Positions 11,883-24,425 are shown, counted from the first letter of the stretch. The stretch: DNA of 64,000 nucleotides from Pinus tabuliformis (GCA_031772625.1 CM062813.1:699138115-699202114); one strand, 5' to 3'. The notes: generated from the sequence alone by a model not told the origin. Numbers and translations: made by a program.

Positions 11883-12773
11883 AATTACACCCCTTTAAAA
11901 CACTGATTACAACTATAACCCAATGAGTAAAAGTAACACCCACTCACAGTACAAAGACACAGAAAAATCCTTTGTGCAGCAAATGAATCAAGAAACAGAA
12001 ACTATAATGAGTTTTAAATACAGTCCCACAACTGGGGCAGCAGCAACTGCAAACTTGCTTGGATCCTTCAAATACCCCTTCGCTTTTGAATCAGAAATGA
12101 TGGCTAACAAAACTCCAATAATTATAACACTGTCATGGACAGGACTTGAATACTCATATGCGTTGACTGGGATACGAATCAGTATCCTCTGATCTTGCCC
12201 CTTTCTTCAAAGAAAAACAATAGTCCACTTCAATATTTGAGATACCAGATTTGCATGATAACAAATGAATAGCTGTTATGCAGGCTCAATATAAAAGGTC
12301 TTCTCTACTGTACTGTACATGCTATGTTTAGCAGGAGCATTTGAATTCACTGCAACCAAACACTTCCAAATATAAAAGCTTTAAAGAACATCGGCACAGC
12401 CTTCAAGAAAAGAGCTCAACGCATACCACAAACCAGAGCCTTCAATTCAACGCAGAATCCAACAGAGCGCATACCAGCATATGACATTCAGCAGAAAGCC
12501 TTCACGACTTGCTGAGAACAAAAAACATATCAATACATTGTTATATTCTCACCGGATCAACCTCATTACATTCCAACACACTATCACTTAAATGAACTAG
12601 TCGAAGGAAACAACATAACAAGAGCTAGCTAATATGGTGGTTGCATGCTGCACAGGTCATCAACGACCCTTTCGATTCCCACACTACTTCTGGTCTTTGG
12701 TAGGTTTCTCCTTTATTGTGGATGTTTATCTATATAAATGATGCTTATAATGAAGATCAACACATTTTCCCAG
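11883..12773. other. Interior of the Gag-only element, 5' of gag
   Basis: No recognised coding sequence. It is less AT-rich than the flanking genome and lies between gag and the MAP70-like exon. It may also be acquired sequence. Confidence 0.4.
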
Positions 12774-12941
12774 CATTAGCTCTTCGAAAAGTCCAAAGAA
12801 GTAGCCCTCCTTGATGCAGAGAGGACAGTGCAGTTTGCTCGGGCAAAAGCTTCGATGGTAGATGATTTACAAAATAGGAACCAGAAGTTGATAAAACAGA
12901 TTGAAATACATCGGCAAAAGGTTGCAGAAGTTGAGAAGTTA
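12774..12941 (+). pseudogene. MAP70-like: Captured exon fragment of a MAP70-like microtubule-associated protein gene
   Basis: The + strand, antisense to the element, encodes SKEVALLDAERTVQ, then KASMVDDLQNRNQ, then HRQKVAEVEKL. These match, as I recall the family, the conserved coiled-coil of plant MICROTUBULE-ASSOCIATED PROTEIN 70. About 11 residues are missing between QIEI and HRQK (an in-frame 33-bp loss), and one extra A near 12787-12790 shifts the start. The stretch directly before it ends in TTTTCCCAG, like an intron acceptor, which suggests genomic rather than cDNA capture. Too short to be functional. Confidence 0.7.
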
Positions 12942-13511
12942 TGTGAACTTTTTATCCATCTTTGCCACATAGTATGACTTTATATGGCCACTGTCAACTA
13001 TGTCAGGCATAATATTTTTCCTTACGTATGAAGTCTTCATGTAGTTTAAAAATTCTATGTAGCTCCGCTTCAGATCTTGGCGAACGCATTGTATCTGCTC
13101 CATATTTCTCTGTTCAATGGCTCAATAAACCTGATTCTCATGATCCTCGTAACATTGTATGCAGGTCCATAAAATTTGTTGTACACCCACGGGACTTTCA
13201 CACAATAAAAACAAACCAAACAGTTGGATTCTCATAGTCATCGACTGTATCATTCAATGTAGGCTCCACTAAAACCGACTTCAAGATGACGTTGTTGATG
13301 AGGACATTGTTTCAAATCTGAACCAGATTTGATTCAACTCAGCTGCTTCTCTCAGCGTTCCATCACAATAGCTGCACTATGACGAAAACCTTCGGATGGT
13401 AAATGCCCGCTCCCCATTTCTGTTTTACTGGACGGTGTTCCAAGATAAAACAAAACTTCACCTCCCAAGCCTACTGTAGCTGCGTCATAAGTAAGAAACT
13501 CAAACAGTGAA

Positions 13512-13650
13512 CCAGGCCACCAACGACGTTTACGGGATCCTATATGCGACGTCTGTGCAACAGAGCTTTCCGGAGATTTATATTATGTCTGCCAGGATGA
13601 GCGGTGTAGCTTCAGATTAATAAAAAGAGGCCATCAATCAAACCAATGGA
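13512..13650 (+). pseudogene. Possible captured zinc-finger (DC1/C1-like) gene fragment
   Basis: A + frame reads DPICDVCATELSGDLYYVC followed by CSF. The CX2C, the aromatic-Cys pair and the CxF pattern resemble plant DC1 (C1-like) zinc fingers. The spacing QDERC is longer than usual and the second half of the finger is missing. It lies in the same acquired stretch as the MAP70-like exon. Confidence 0.35.
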
Positions 13651-14707
13651 TACCGTTCCGCAGAAGAGCGAATATATCCTTCCTTGTTAGACGTGCCCCG
13701 CCCATTCTCCTCCTTATGGAGTCCGTGGTATCGATTTAAAACGCACCTGTCCTGGCGATGCCAACACTCTACCTCGTATCTACGTTACCTAATTTTTCTT
13801 TCTAACGCAATACGCCAGTATAATACACGAACAATATAAACTTTGACAACAAAACCTCAAGGCCACTGTGCATATCAATGTAATATCTATGCCCGTGGTA
13901 CCTCACATGTGACCATTGTACTGCGTTACCGCGTTTCGAACCTGGCAATTATCTGTGGGTAAAGAAAATCTCTGAATAGGAACAGAACGAACCGTCTATA
14001 TGCTAAAGATAATGTCGAGTGTCTAAGGAAAACTTACATGCATATATTGTGTGCACATCTTCCACCTGGACTCAATCACCCTCTGCATCCACAGCACATC
14101 CTTCGACTGCAGGAAACTCCTCTGTGCTATCTTCGACCGGGGCGAACTCCACACAATTTACACCACGTTTCCACGTTCTTCAATTTGACACCATTTTTTT
14201 CATGCGTGGATTGGAGCAGTGTTTTCCAGAATAACCTGCTTCTCCATCAGACTCCAAACCTGACCACCCTTAATATGACAGCGTTCAACGAGAGAGCGAT
14301 TTTTTTTTTTCAGCAATCAACGGAGCCAACGCATGCGCTTTTCATGGACCATTCATGATTACAGCAAACCCAACGTAATTACAACAAATCAATAGTCATA
14401 ATTACAACAAACGTATGGAGCAGAGCGCAGGTAATGGCAGAGAATGAGAGCCCAGGTGCAGGTACGGCAGACAAAACGCAGGTAATGTCAGATAGAGAGT
14501 CTTAAAATAGCCAGAGCTAGGTGCAGCGTATACAGTGCCAGAGATCAGGTAGGAGAGGCAGCAGATTTTTTTTTTTTTTTTTTTGGCAAACAATGAATTA
14601 ATGGAGCTTTATAGGTAATGGGCAGAACTGGAAAGTCTGCACAAATGATATATACATAGAGACCACAAAACAAGTGGCTCAAATTGGGGTAGGACCAGCA
14701 ATCGCCT
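13651..14707. other. Interior of the Gag-only element near the primer site
   Basis: Sequence of unknown origin. It holds a T tract of about 20 bases at 14566-14585, which is an A tract on the element's sense strand. No coding domain recognised. Confidence 0.4.
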
Positions 14708-14719
14708 GCTCTGATACCA
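14708..14719 (-). promoter_or_regulatory. Primer binding site for initiator tRNA-Met
   Basis: The minus strand reads TGGTATCAGAGC directly against the LTR, with no spacer. This 12-mer is the standard plant LTR-element primer site. Confidence 0.95.
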
Positions 14720-14902
14720 TGTTAAACAGACATGGACAGCACAAGAATGTGAGAAAGATAAATCAGTGAGTTCAATTTTTATTAACAAAAGATGTACATT
14801 TATAGTACAATAGGTGACTCTTGGGATTCAGATCCCAAGGTCTCTTGGACTGCTTTGTCCATTCAACTTCCACGCTAACCCTTTAGGATTAGGTGTCCAA
14901 CA
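14720..14902 (-). repeat. 5' LTR of the Gag-only element
   Basis: 183 bp, TG...CA. It differs from the 3' LTR at one position (GTGACTC here against GTGAATC). TATA-like box at 14805-14797. Confidence 0.95.
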
Positions 14903-14907
14903 GAATT

Positions 14908-16859
14908 TTATTGGAACTACTAGATTTGGGATTAAATACCTCAAAATAAATTAGTTAGTGAATTTACATACTTTTAATGAATGTACTAATACATTTTGTG
15001 AAAATGAAATTCTCAAAATTTTGGTGTAATAGGTATATGCTAATCATAATGTTTCCAAAACCTAATTTATCATTTGTAAGCAATGCATCTCACAACAAGC
15101 AAAATCAACAAAATCCTTTCTCAAAGGGTTGTACAAGTAAAAATGGTGTCTTCCCATATATGACATATATTTATTAAAAATAAATTTTATTATATTTATT
15201 AACATCAATATGGAAACATACACAATCAACTTCCATGCAAGTGCATATGTGTGGATATTATGTGTGTTGAAATTCAATCCTCATAACCATATAATATTCA
15301 AAATATAAAATAGTGATTCCATGATTATCAACTAGGATGGCTTTACTAATAATGGATGTTTCGTGACTTAGTTGTGTACTGATAGAATATGATGATTGAT
15401 ATGAATTAAAAAAACAATTTCTTTGGGTTGAACAATTGGGCTAAAATGATGAGATAATATGCATATGATTTGCTTAACTGTGACCATTTATTCTCCAACC
15501 ATTCTCTTCCAGTTGTTGTCTAAGATATGGTTGTTAATGAGGCAAGTTCAAACTTCATTGGTGGACTTGAGATACACCAATAACAAATTTGATCTTGTGC
15601 TTTTGACATTTTAAAGCATGCTCGTAACTATTTTAGTATTGTGTTCCATTAGCCTTGGTTGATAGCAACAATGAGGAAAAGGGATAAATTAACATAGAGA
15701 TCAAAAGGAGTCCCTTTGGATAATAGGAATCTAGTGGAAATTCATTTATGACCACTTCATAGATTTTTATCTTTTTAGATCATATGCAAATGTTTGTAAA
15801 TATTTGCAAACACATCACATCTTAACCTAGTTAAGTGCATTTCATGTGTCTGTAATCATCTTGGAAGAGGCCATTTAATTTAGTGAAACATTTAACACTA
15901 GAATTTTTACCAATTCAACTACTGAGATCCACAAGTGGAGATGATCAAATGAAATAAACCGACAAATGTACCTAACATACCTCAAATAAACAAGCCAACA
16001 AAACTCTAATTCTCTTGAAACCTTAATGCACATTGATTGAACAAACCAACAACCCGAATGTTCAAATACTCAATTGAGCGTTATGAGAATACTTATTGTA
16101 TTTTACACTGATTAATTTCCTTATAAAAGAGTGACTTATTTGGGAAGATTTGGTTAGGTTAGATAGCTATATATGTTAATTTTATATGAATGATATTTAA
16201 CATGATCCACATTCTTTTTCCATAATTTCATATTAATTCATTTTTTTAATCTATAAAAAAATGCCAATTTTCACCCTTTGCTTGTAAAGCACACCCACAC
16301 ATAGGTATATGCTATGATTTTGACATGTCTTTAATTAGAGTGACCCGGACATGGATTAAATGATATTTATACATTGATAAATTATCATTTAAACATGGAT
16401 AAAGTGATTCCATCCTAAACAATTTTAATCATGTCAAATCATCAAGCTCATCATTATTATTTTTCCTAATGTTCTAAATTGTAATTCACTTCAAGGGTAA
16501 ATACATAAGAGTTAAAACATGGTTAATGGAGGACTTTTTATCGACTATAATACCATTTTCTATATATTTGTTGAATAAATTCAACTGATACGACATTTAG
16601 AAGCAATTGATATGACATTTAGAAGCATAAATAAATTATTGTTAGTTGTTTTTTTTTTGTTTTTTTGGGTGGCAGTGACACCTAATTTTGAAGGTAAAAA
16701 GGAAAAAATGGTCTTGGTTGAAATTTAAGTTGTAATAATTTATTTTTTCCCTAAAATGTAGTGGTGCAGATTGGTCTTGGTTGAAATTTAAGTTGTAATA
16801 ATTTATTTTTTCCCTAAAATGTAGTGGTGCAGATTTGTAATTTTTATAATTCGTTAAGT
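14908..16859. other. AT-rich noncoding stretch
   Basis: No gene seen. It contains a 63-bp tandem duplication at 16710-16835 and a 22-bp doublet near 16577-16623. Confidence 0.35.
16710..16835. repeat. Tandem duplication, 63 bp x 2
   Basis: 16710-16772 and 16773-16835 both read GGTCTTGGTTGAAATTTAAG onward with no difference that I can see. A very recent local event. Confidence 0.9.
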
Positions 16860-18639
16860 TTTATTTGATTTGTTGCCATGAAATTTTTGTGATGTGCGTT
16901 TTTTTAATTGTGAGGTTACAAATTTGATTCTATCAATTTTGTTGAATTTTTATACTTTGTTGAGGGCCAAAAAAGTTTGCCTCAACATTGGAGATGACCA
17001 TCTGGTCCGGACCTTAAAGCAACTCTTTTTTCGTTTGGAATGGTGGTTCCGACTGGTTCAACTAGGTCCAGTTACTTTCTCTCAATCTCCAATGGCTTTT
17101 AAAATATGAGTTTCATTCACCAATGGAGAAGAGACATCAGATCAACCCTCTTGCTGATCAGGCAAGAAAGTGATCGTTAAGCTGATTTGAGTTCAGCCAA
17201 GCCACTACTAAAGTTTTGCCTCTTTGAGAAGAGGACTTAAAAGAATGTAAAACTTAATCTAAATGCAAACTTATTCTATAATGCAAACAACATAAACTAA
17301 TCCTAATCCTATCTCAATTAGGCAGATATAGATCTAACCCAACTAAGAGCAAGATAATTAAATGATAAGGATTTAAATATGTCTGACTTTTAGTTAATAT
17401 CAGACTAATGAAGTAATTCAATTAACTGACATTTGTGAATACCAAAACACATCCTATTGAGATCTCTTAACTAAAATAATAAACCAACAACACTCAGGAA
17501 ATAATTCACAAAAATGATATTGGTTGTCAAATCAATAAATCCAATAATTAAACAATAATATGCGGAAATAGTTCACAACACATCATTATTTAATAGATCA
17601 GTTTTATAAGACATATTTCTGAGTAAATAGTTACTTAGAAGTCAAAGTTTAATCCATAAGAATAGAGATACACAATAACAATATTGAGACAAACTACCCA
17701 TATCAACACAAGCACACAAACATGAATAAAATGACACATTCTTGTTATCATAAAAATGAAACTAGTATTTGAAACAGTAGTATTAGAAATACCAATTTAT
17801 TGAATCCATTTCTCTGACTCTGGTCTCCAACTGTCCTTTAAATTGCTTGAACTTATGCTTTCAAAACTAGAGCTTGAATAGTGTAAACTCTATCCATCAT
17901 ACATAATTCAAGATACAAAGGAAAAACCCTCAATAATCTTCAGATTTGGGATTTTTTCTCCTCCCTCCTACAACTCTAAATTCCTATTGCAAAAGTGCTT
18001 TTATAAGTCTAAAATTGTAGAGGAGAGCATCCCCTTTTTTACATTCTGTAATCTGTCATTTATAATGTTTCCAAAAGTATTTTTGAGAGGAAAGTTTGTT
18101 GAAGAAAAATCTTCTCAATTCAATTTTATTTGCTCAAAATTCCAATCTTTCAATCGCTGGAGCATTTTCATTGATTGAGATCTTTTTTTTTCCATATCTC
18201 TTCTATTGTTTTACTGCAAAAAGAAATCAAAACAAATTAAGATGCAAAAATAAAATCAAGATGCAAAAATTAAATAAATAATTGAAAAAGAAATCCAAGC
18301 TTTCTATTGATTCCTATGATGATTTAATTGGCCAAGGATATTATTGATAAATGAATCTGCACTTAGAAGAGGCTTGAGCAAATGAAAATGAAGAAAATGA
18401 AACTCAGAAAATTGATTTTGTTTAGAAATTCAGAGCTTAATCTTCTCCCTTCTTTTAGACCCAATAAATGTCTAATCTGTTAGTGAAACCTCCTCAGAAA
18501 TGTTCTCCTTGATTTTATCTTTCCAATGCGCCATCATGGGCTTCATTTGGCCAAGTAAAACTCAATTTATGAACTTCCAAAGTTGATGAGTCAAATCTGA
18601 CATAATTCTAGAATTTCTATTGCTAGACTAAAAAACAAA

Positions 18640-18930
18640 ATTTTAATTAAAAAATTTAATCCTAAATTAGACTCGAATTATCTAATAATTAATACTAATT
18701 TAATTGTTAGCGATAAATTAAACTAATTATTTAACAAATTATTTATTAATTAATATTAATCTAACTAAATAATATATAATTAATTATTTATAAACTATTT
18801 AATATTAATCTAAATAATAATTTAATTTTAATTTAATTTAATTAATATAATTTTATATATTAATTAATTTAAAATTGATTGTTTTAAATAATAAATATTT
18901 AATCTAATACTATATTAGAACTACTTGACA
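18640..18930. repeat. Extremely AT-rich tract
   Basis: Nearly pure A/T with repeated TTAATTAA and TAATTTAA words, inside the solo-LTR-like element. Low complexity, no gene. Confidence 0.8.
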
Positions 18931-19137
18931 CTTCACTTTACTCATTCATATTAATGAGTAACTTGAAACAAAACCAAACACAAGCATTATGAAGACTAAG
19001 GTTAATGCTCCAAGCCTCTCTTTATGATCGGGAGATCGGCGACCAGGAAAATGCAGGTCAGTGAAGTTTTAAAAATATGTATCTATTGAAAACTTGCGAT
19101 GTGATCTTCCAATTGGATCAAAAATCATTTTTTTTTA

Positions 19138-19144
<7 letters not shown>

Positions 19145-19174
<30 letters not shown>
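19145..19174. repeat. (TA)n microsatellite
   Basis: About 15 TA units. Confidence 0.95.
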
Positions 19175-19179
<5 letters not shown>

Positions 19180-21056
19180 AATTTATTTAATTTTATTATA
19201 TTTTATATAATAATCAATTTAATATTAAATATTAATTTTTTATTTTGGTTTTATTTTAATGATGTTTAATTAAATTATGAAATTATTTAAAGTGTATTTA
19301 TCTAAACTATAGCCACTTTGATAAAAATAAAAATTAAACTATAGTCACTTTGACATTTGGGGTTTTCGAGATTGGTAATTTATTTGAAAATAAAAAAATT
19401 AGAATAAATGACTGAAATCTCGATGCTTTATGATTTCGCTATATAAGTAAAAAAATGAAAAACGTTAGTAATAACTAACTAGATGTTAATATTTAAAATA
19501 AATGCATTATTGAACTAATTTAATTACAAAAATAGAATATTGTACATTTTGCGCATTTTAACCCAGGCTACATAAATGATTAGAATTCAAAGAAGTGTCA
19601 TTTATAAACTAGTTGACCAAGTGAGGTAAAACAAACATCAATGGAAAGCTTATAAAAAATCGATTTTAACAAAGCAAAAAACAAGAATCTAAAGAAAATA
19701 AAAAATTAACAAAATTGTAGGATAATCAACTTAATAAAAATCCTAAAAGGCATTTAGCCAAAAAAAATTATAGGAAGGGTCCCCATTATTTGAAATGAAC
19801 AAATCAAAAATGGGAGGGTTGAATTTTACCACAACAGACTCCAAAACACATAATTAACCTTTTTTGGAGATCCAAAGCCCAATTAAATAAGACACCTAAA
19901 ATACACGCGAAAGGCCCTAAGATGAAATGTACGAGTTCCATTTAGAATGGTAATTCATTGAGATTTAAAAATTTATACATGCCCTTCATATTAAAAAGAG
20001 GGAAAAGTTAGAGCCTCTGAAAAAAAAAACTATTGATTTCTATCAATAGGCTGGCTAAAAAAATGAACCATATTGAAAAGACAAAAAAATGTTTTTTCCT
20101 AAGATTTCAGGGATTCAAAATCCTATTCCTAGCTCTGGTGGGCCAATGAGTAGATAAAGAGGTTGGCCTTCCAGATTCCATCCATCCTAGATCAAGAAAG
20201 AAGAAATAGGCAATATCATCATCTCAAAAGTGAGCGACTCTTCACATACCTAATACAACCTACCTAGAGTGTCTTGGGCTATACCTAATATGACCAGATA
20301 CGAATGGAATGATGGGACCTAGCCCACCTAAGGTCATCCCATTTCCCCCTTATCACATTCAAGGCAATGGGGACTTTCTTTCAAGTAAGAAACCCAAATA
20401 TATGGATATAGATATATTTCTTTTGGATAAAGGACAAGCATTAGATGTGGGTTTTCAAATTTATTGAAATCCTCATCTGTGACATTAATTTTAATTAGTG
20501 AAGGTGGTGTTAAGGTGTGAAACAAAATAACAAGGAAAACTTGGCTAGGTCGACCACTTCGCCCCAAGACTATAAGAATGTATTTCAATGAATATGGATT
20601 ACTTAGTATAATAACTTAAGATGAGATAAGAGGCCATGCTTAAGCACTACAACCACCATTTTCCCTTTCACAGTATGTTTGAATCATTGTGCTTGGCCAC
20701 TAGAGGTTTGAGTTTTAATTCATTAAATCATTAGACACAACCTTGTGTGAAGTCTTGGATTCATATTATGGTATTATACAGAAAGACATAAATGAGATAG
20801 GATTCAAAACTCATTGGATTAAAATTTTCCACTCATCATGTGACCCTTTGTCGCATGTGCATAAAATAACCATACATTCCCTCATTGGAACTTGGCATCC
20901 ATCAATATAGGTGTGCAACTATGTGGATTATTGAATGTCTTACACCATTGTAAAAATGCCACTTGATGTCATTTGATACTTCCACTTATTTCTTATATAA
21001 AATGCAACCTTGCGTGAAGTATTGGAATGGTATTATGATGTGATACGAAGAAATAC

Positions 21057-21648
21057 CGTTAGAAAATTATATATTACAGAGCAATGGAAACCATAAATTA
21101 TATTGCAAAAATATAAACACATAAAACAAGAGAGACATAGATATGCATGGTTCATCTAATTTGGGCTATGTCCACGAAGAAACAATCAGTCCTTCCTTTT
21201 ATATTATCCAGCAAAATGAAGAAATACAACCTACAACAGATCCATTGTAATTCCCTCTTCACTCTCAATCTCCTCTCTCTTCCTCGCTTAGAATACAGAT
21301 CTACATAGAAGCAATACAATTCCCTCATTTATAGTGAGGGGTTGCCTTCTAGGGAAAAAACCCTAAATTAAACATAACTTCTACCATCAGATCTCCGCCT
21401 AATGAACGACCCAGATTGACTACGAAACTACAACATTTTACAAGGAAATTTTACATCTATTTTTTTAGCTTCGGGGGCAATGCCATTGATCCCTCGCTAG
21501 TGGGGGGGCTCCCAAAGATTGCAGCTGCCTCGCCTGTACCCCCCTTGTAGTGTACATTTTATGGGAAACGTTGCTACCACATTACGAACTCGGGTCCAAT
21601 GTGGCAATACCTCTGAATAAAGAAGATAATCAGGCTCCAAACCCAACA
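21057..21648 (-). repeat. 3' LTR of copia copy 1
   Basis: Starts CGTTAGAAAA, where the paired LTR has TGTTAGAAAA, and ends AAACCCAACA. The first base of the TG end has mutated. The purine-rich CCAAGTGGAATAT lies next to it on the minus strand. Confidence 0.9.
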
Positions 21649-21744
21649 ATATTCCACTTGGAGACTGATTATAGCAACTCCACTGCGGCTTCATTTGCTG
21701 GACAATGACTCCACTTTGGACCTGGTTGTTTCTCATCTTCTTCA

Positions 21745-22284
21745 TCATACTTGAAGACCAATTGAAACTGAGCATAATCTTAGTTTCTCCCTGGTTACAA
21801 CTTTTGTTAACATATCTGTAGAATTTTGGCTAGTGTGTATCTTTTCCATCTTCAACTGTTCATCTTCCAACATTGACCGTATGAAATGGTACTTGAGCTG
21901 TATATGTTTAGTCTTGGAATGAAATGTAGAGTTATTTGCAAGATGTATGGAACTCTGGTTGTCACTGTATAACCTGCATAACTCCTGCTTCTTACCCAAT
22001 TCATCCTAAAACCTTTATAACTAAATAATTTCTTTACTAGCCTCTGTAGCAGGAACATACTCCGCTTCCATCGTTGAGAGTACAACAACACTTTGCAGTT
22101 TTGAGATCCAATTGACAGTTATTATGCCTACAGTAAACACAGAACCTGTGGTGCTCCTCCTGTTATCTCTATCACCCACCATATCTACATTAATATATCC
22201 CTGTAGAGCAATGTCTGAACCACCAGAGCATAATGCTTGATTTGTGGTACCTCTCATATACCTAAGAACCCACTTCACTACCAT
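21745..22284 (-). pseudogene. Copia RNase H domain, copy 1
   Basis: Frames at 22284-22021 and 21999-21745 contain GGSDIALQGY(I)N(V)D, STMEAEY, ATEASKE and, after a frame change, SIHLANNSTFHSKTKHI. This is the usual copia RNase H, which degrades the RNA strand during reverse transcription. At least one frameshift separates the two parts. Confidence 0.85.
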
Positions 22285-22290
22285 CCAATG

Positions 22291-23300
22291 TTATTTTCCT
22301 GGATTGTTCATGTTCCTTCTTACAACTCCCACTGCATGTGTCATATCAGGCCTTGTGCAGACCATTGCATACATTAAGCTTCCAACTATTGATGCATATG
22401 GAACTTTAGACATATAAGTCATTTCTTCTTGAGCCTTGGGACACATTTCCTTACTCAGTTTGAAATGGCTAGCCAAATCAACACCTTTTGTATGTACTTA
22501 CTCTGAGACAATGTTAATTTGTGATTCTTCATGTCTCTAGTTATTCTCATACTAAGGATTTGTTTTGCAGCACCCAAATTCTTCATTGAAAATGAGTTTG
22601 TCAATTCTCTTTTGAGCACATTTATTTCTTGCATGTTAGAAGTTAAAACAAGCATGTCATCTACATACAATAACAATATAATATAACTGCCATCATTTTT
22701 CCTTTTGAGATAAACACAATGATCAAAGTGACATCTAGTATAACCTTGTTCAGACATAAACCTATCAAATTTTAGATACCACTGCCTTTGAGCTTGTTTT
22801 AAGCCATACAAGCTCTTCTTCAACCTACACACTAGTTTCTCCTTCCCTTTTACCTCATATCCTTGTGACTACTACATATATATCTCTTCCTCCAAATCCC
22901 CATGGAGAAAGGATGTCTTTACATCTAACTGCTCAAGATGCAAATCTTCAGCTACTACTAGACTTAAAATAGTTCTGATTGAAGTCATTTTAAAAACAAG
23001 ACAAAACATATCATCAAAGTATATACCCTTTTTTATGCAAACACCTTCACCAAAAGTGTAGCTTTATACCTTTTTCTACCTCCATTTTCTTCCTTCAACC
23101 TGTAAACCCATTTATTATGAAATGTTGTTTTACCTGCAAGCAACTTGATTAAGTCCCTAGTCTGGTTATGTGCTAAGGATTCCATCTCTTCTTTCATTGC
23201 TTTCTCCCACTTATTCTTGGTTCCTACCTACACTGCTTCTTCATAACATTCTGGCTCACCAGAATCAGTCAACAATATATAATATAATGAAAGAGAGTAT
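22291..23300 (-). pseudogene. Copia reverse transcriptase domain, copy 1
   Basis: The palm is open at 22832-22455 with KKSLYGLKQA and the catalytic YVDD (codons at 22667-22656). The fingers region upstream (about 23300-22840) is readable only with shifts and stops. A downstream frame (22476-22291) carries KVPYASIVGSLMYA. It copies element RNA into DNA in the intact family. Here it is inactive. Confidence 0.88.
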
Positions 23301-23641
23301 CATTCAGGGGGTCTACTTATCCTGGTAGATCTTCTAACACCACTTTCAGGTGTTTGAGATTCTTTTTGCTGCTGTTGTTGTTTTTATGGTTGTTGATCAT
23401 TATGATTTTCAGGCACCTTCACTTTTTCTGTGATATCTTCAAGCACCGTGTATTCTCTATTTTCTTTTTCCTATTTCTTTTCCTACATTTGATCTTTATA
23501 CAAAACATTTTCATTGAATATAACATCTCTGCTTCTAATGATTTTGTTTTCTTCATAATCATAAAAGCGATAACCAAAATCATTAACACCATATCCAATA
23601 AAGGTATATTTCTTTGATTTTTCCTCAAGCTTTGTTCTATT

Positions 23642-24425
23642 TTATTTATTAATGTGGACAAAGGCTTCACAACCAAAAGTTTTTAAAAATGAGTAGTTTA
23701 CCTTTTTGCCTATCCATGCCTCCTTTGGAATACCACCATCCAAGGAACTTGAAGGCCCTCCGTTTATTAGATAAACAACAATATCTACAACATCTGCCCA
23801 AAATTGTAAATGCAATCCTGCATGTAATCTCACACACCTTGCACACTCCATGATTGTCCTATTCATTCTTTCTAACACACCATTTTCTTGTGGTGTTCCT
23901 GGAACTGTCTTCTCTCTGCGAATTCCATCCTCTGAACAATAGCTATCAAACTCTTTGTTGCAATGGTTGCCTCCATTGTCTGATCGGAGACACTTCAACC
24001 TTTTTGTTGTCTCATTTTCAACCAAATCTTTCCATTTCTTGAAAGTATCAAATACATCAGATTTATTTTGAATACAATAAATCTAGGATTTTCTGGTTGC
24101 ATCATCAATAAAAGTAACATAATAACAAGAGCCATCGAGAGATTACCTGAGCAGGTCCCCATACATCTGTATTCACAAGCTCTAATTTTTTTCTCTTTTT
24201 TTCTTTCCCAACTTTGAGGAATCTGACTCTCTTCTGTTTTCCATAAACACAATTTTCACATAATTTTAAATTAACATGCTTCAAACTTGGCAACAAATTT
24301 CTTGAGTGAAGAATCGACATCCCCTTCTCACTCATGTACCCGAGCCTATGATGCCACAATTCCATAGCTTCTCCTGTAGAGGTTAAAGCATTAACATAAT
24401 TATAAATATTATTGCATAAATACAA
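23642..24425 (-). pseudogene. Copia integrase with GAG-pre-integrase zinc finger, copy 1
   Basis: 24425-24105 holds ELWHHRLGYMSEKGM and CENCVYGKQ (the HHCC finger region) followed by NTDVWGP with the first catalytic Asp. 24025-23642 holds LRSDNGG and the Glu of ENGVLERMNRT, then FWADVV and FLKTFGCEAFVHI. The catalytic residues are present but the parts lie in different frames. Confidence 0.88.

Larger units (their letters stand above)
10290..14907 (-). mobile_element. Non-autonomous LTR retrotransposon, Gag-only (TR-GAG-like), with captured host sequence
   Basis: A complete element lies at 10295-14902, flanked by the 5-bp duplication GAATT (10290-10294 and 14903-14907). The 183-bp LTRs begin TGTTAAACAG and end GTCCAACA on the + strand and differ at one base. 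The element reads on the minus strand: the primer site TGGTATCAGAGC (14719-14708) abuts the 5' LTR, and the purine tract AAGGGGGGGAA lies next to the 3' LTR. The inside encodes a Gag-like protein but no protease, RT or integrase that I can see. This fits plant terminal-repeat elements with GAG (TR-GAG), which must be mobilised in trans. About 2.8 kb of unrelated sequence separates the primer site from gag, and part of it resembles host exons. Confidence 0.9.
16958..19836 (+). mobile_element. Solo-LTR-like element, TGTTGAGG...CCACAACA
   Basis: It begins TGTTGAGG and ends CCACAACA, giving TGTTG/CAACA inverted termini. Comparison with the uninterrupted copy at about 27556 shows that the target was TTTTTA-GACTCC. 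The left flank TACTT (16953-16957) and right flank GACTC (19837-19841) fit a decayed 5-bp target duplication. No coding sequence is visible in 2.9 kb, so it looks like a solo LTR of a long-LTR element. A related start occurs at 63359. The strand is set by that comparison only. Confidence 0.6.

Noticed and set aside
12774..12941. Kinesin coiled-coil as the source of the captured exon
   Set aside because: The combination of LQNRNQ and HRQKVAEVEKL fits my memory of MAP70 better than any kinesin. A search should settle it.
18640..18930. AT-rich tract as a replication origin or matrix attachment site
   Set aside because: AT content alone is not evidence in such an AT-rich region.
23354..23617. 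Hydrophobic open + strand frame, possible membrane protein
   Set aside because: It is the antisense shadow of a Gln- and Lys-rich part of the copia polyprotein; a similar shadow occurs at 33065-33283 in copy 2.
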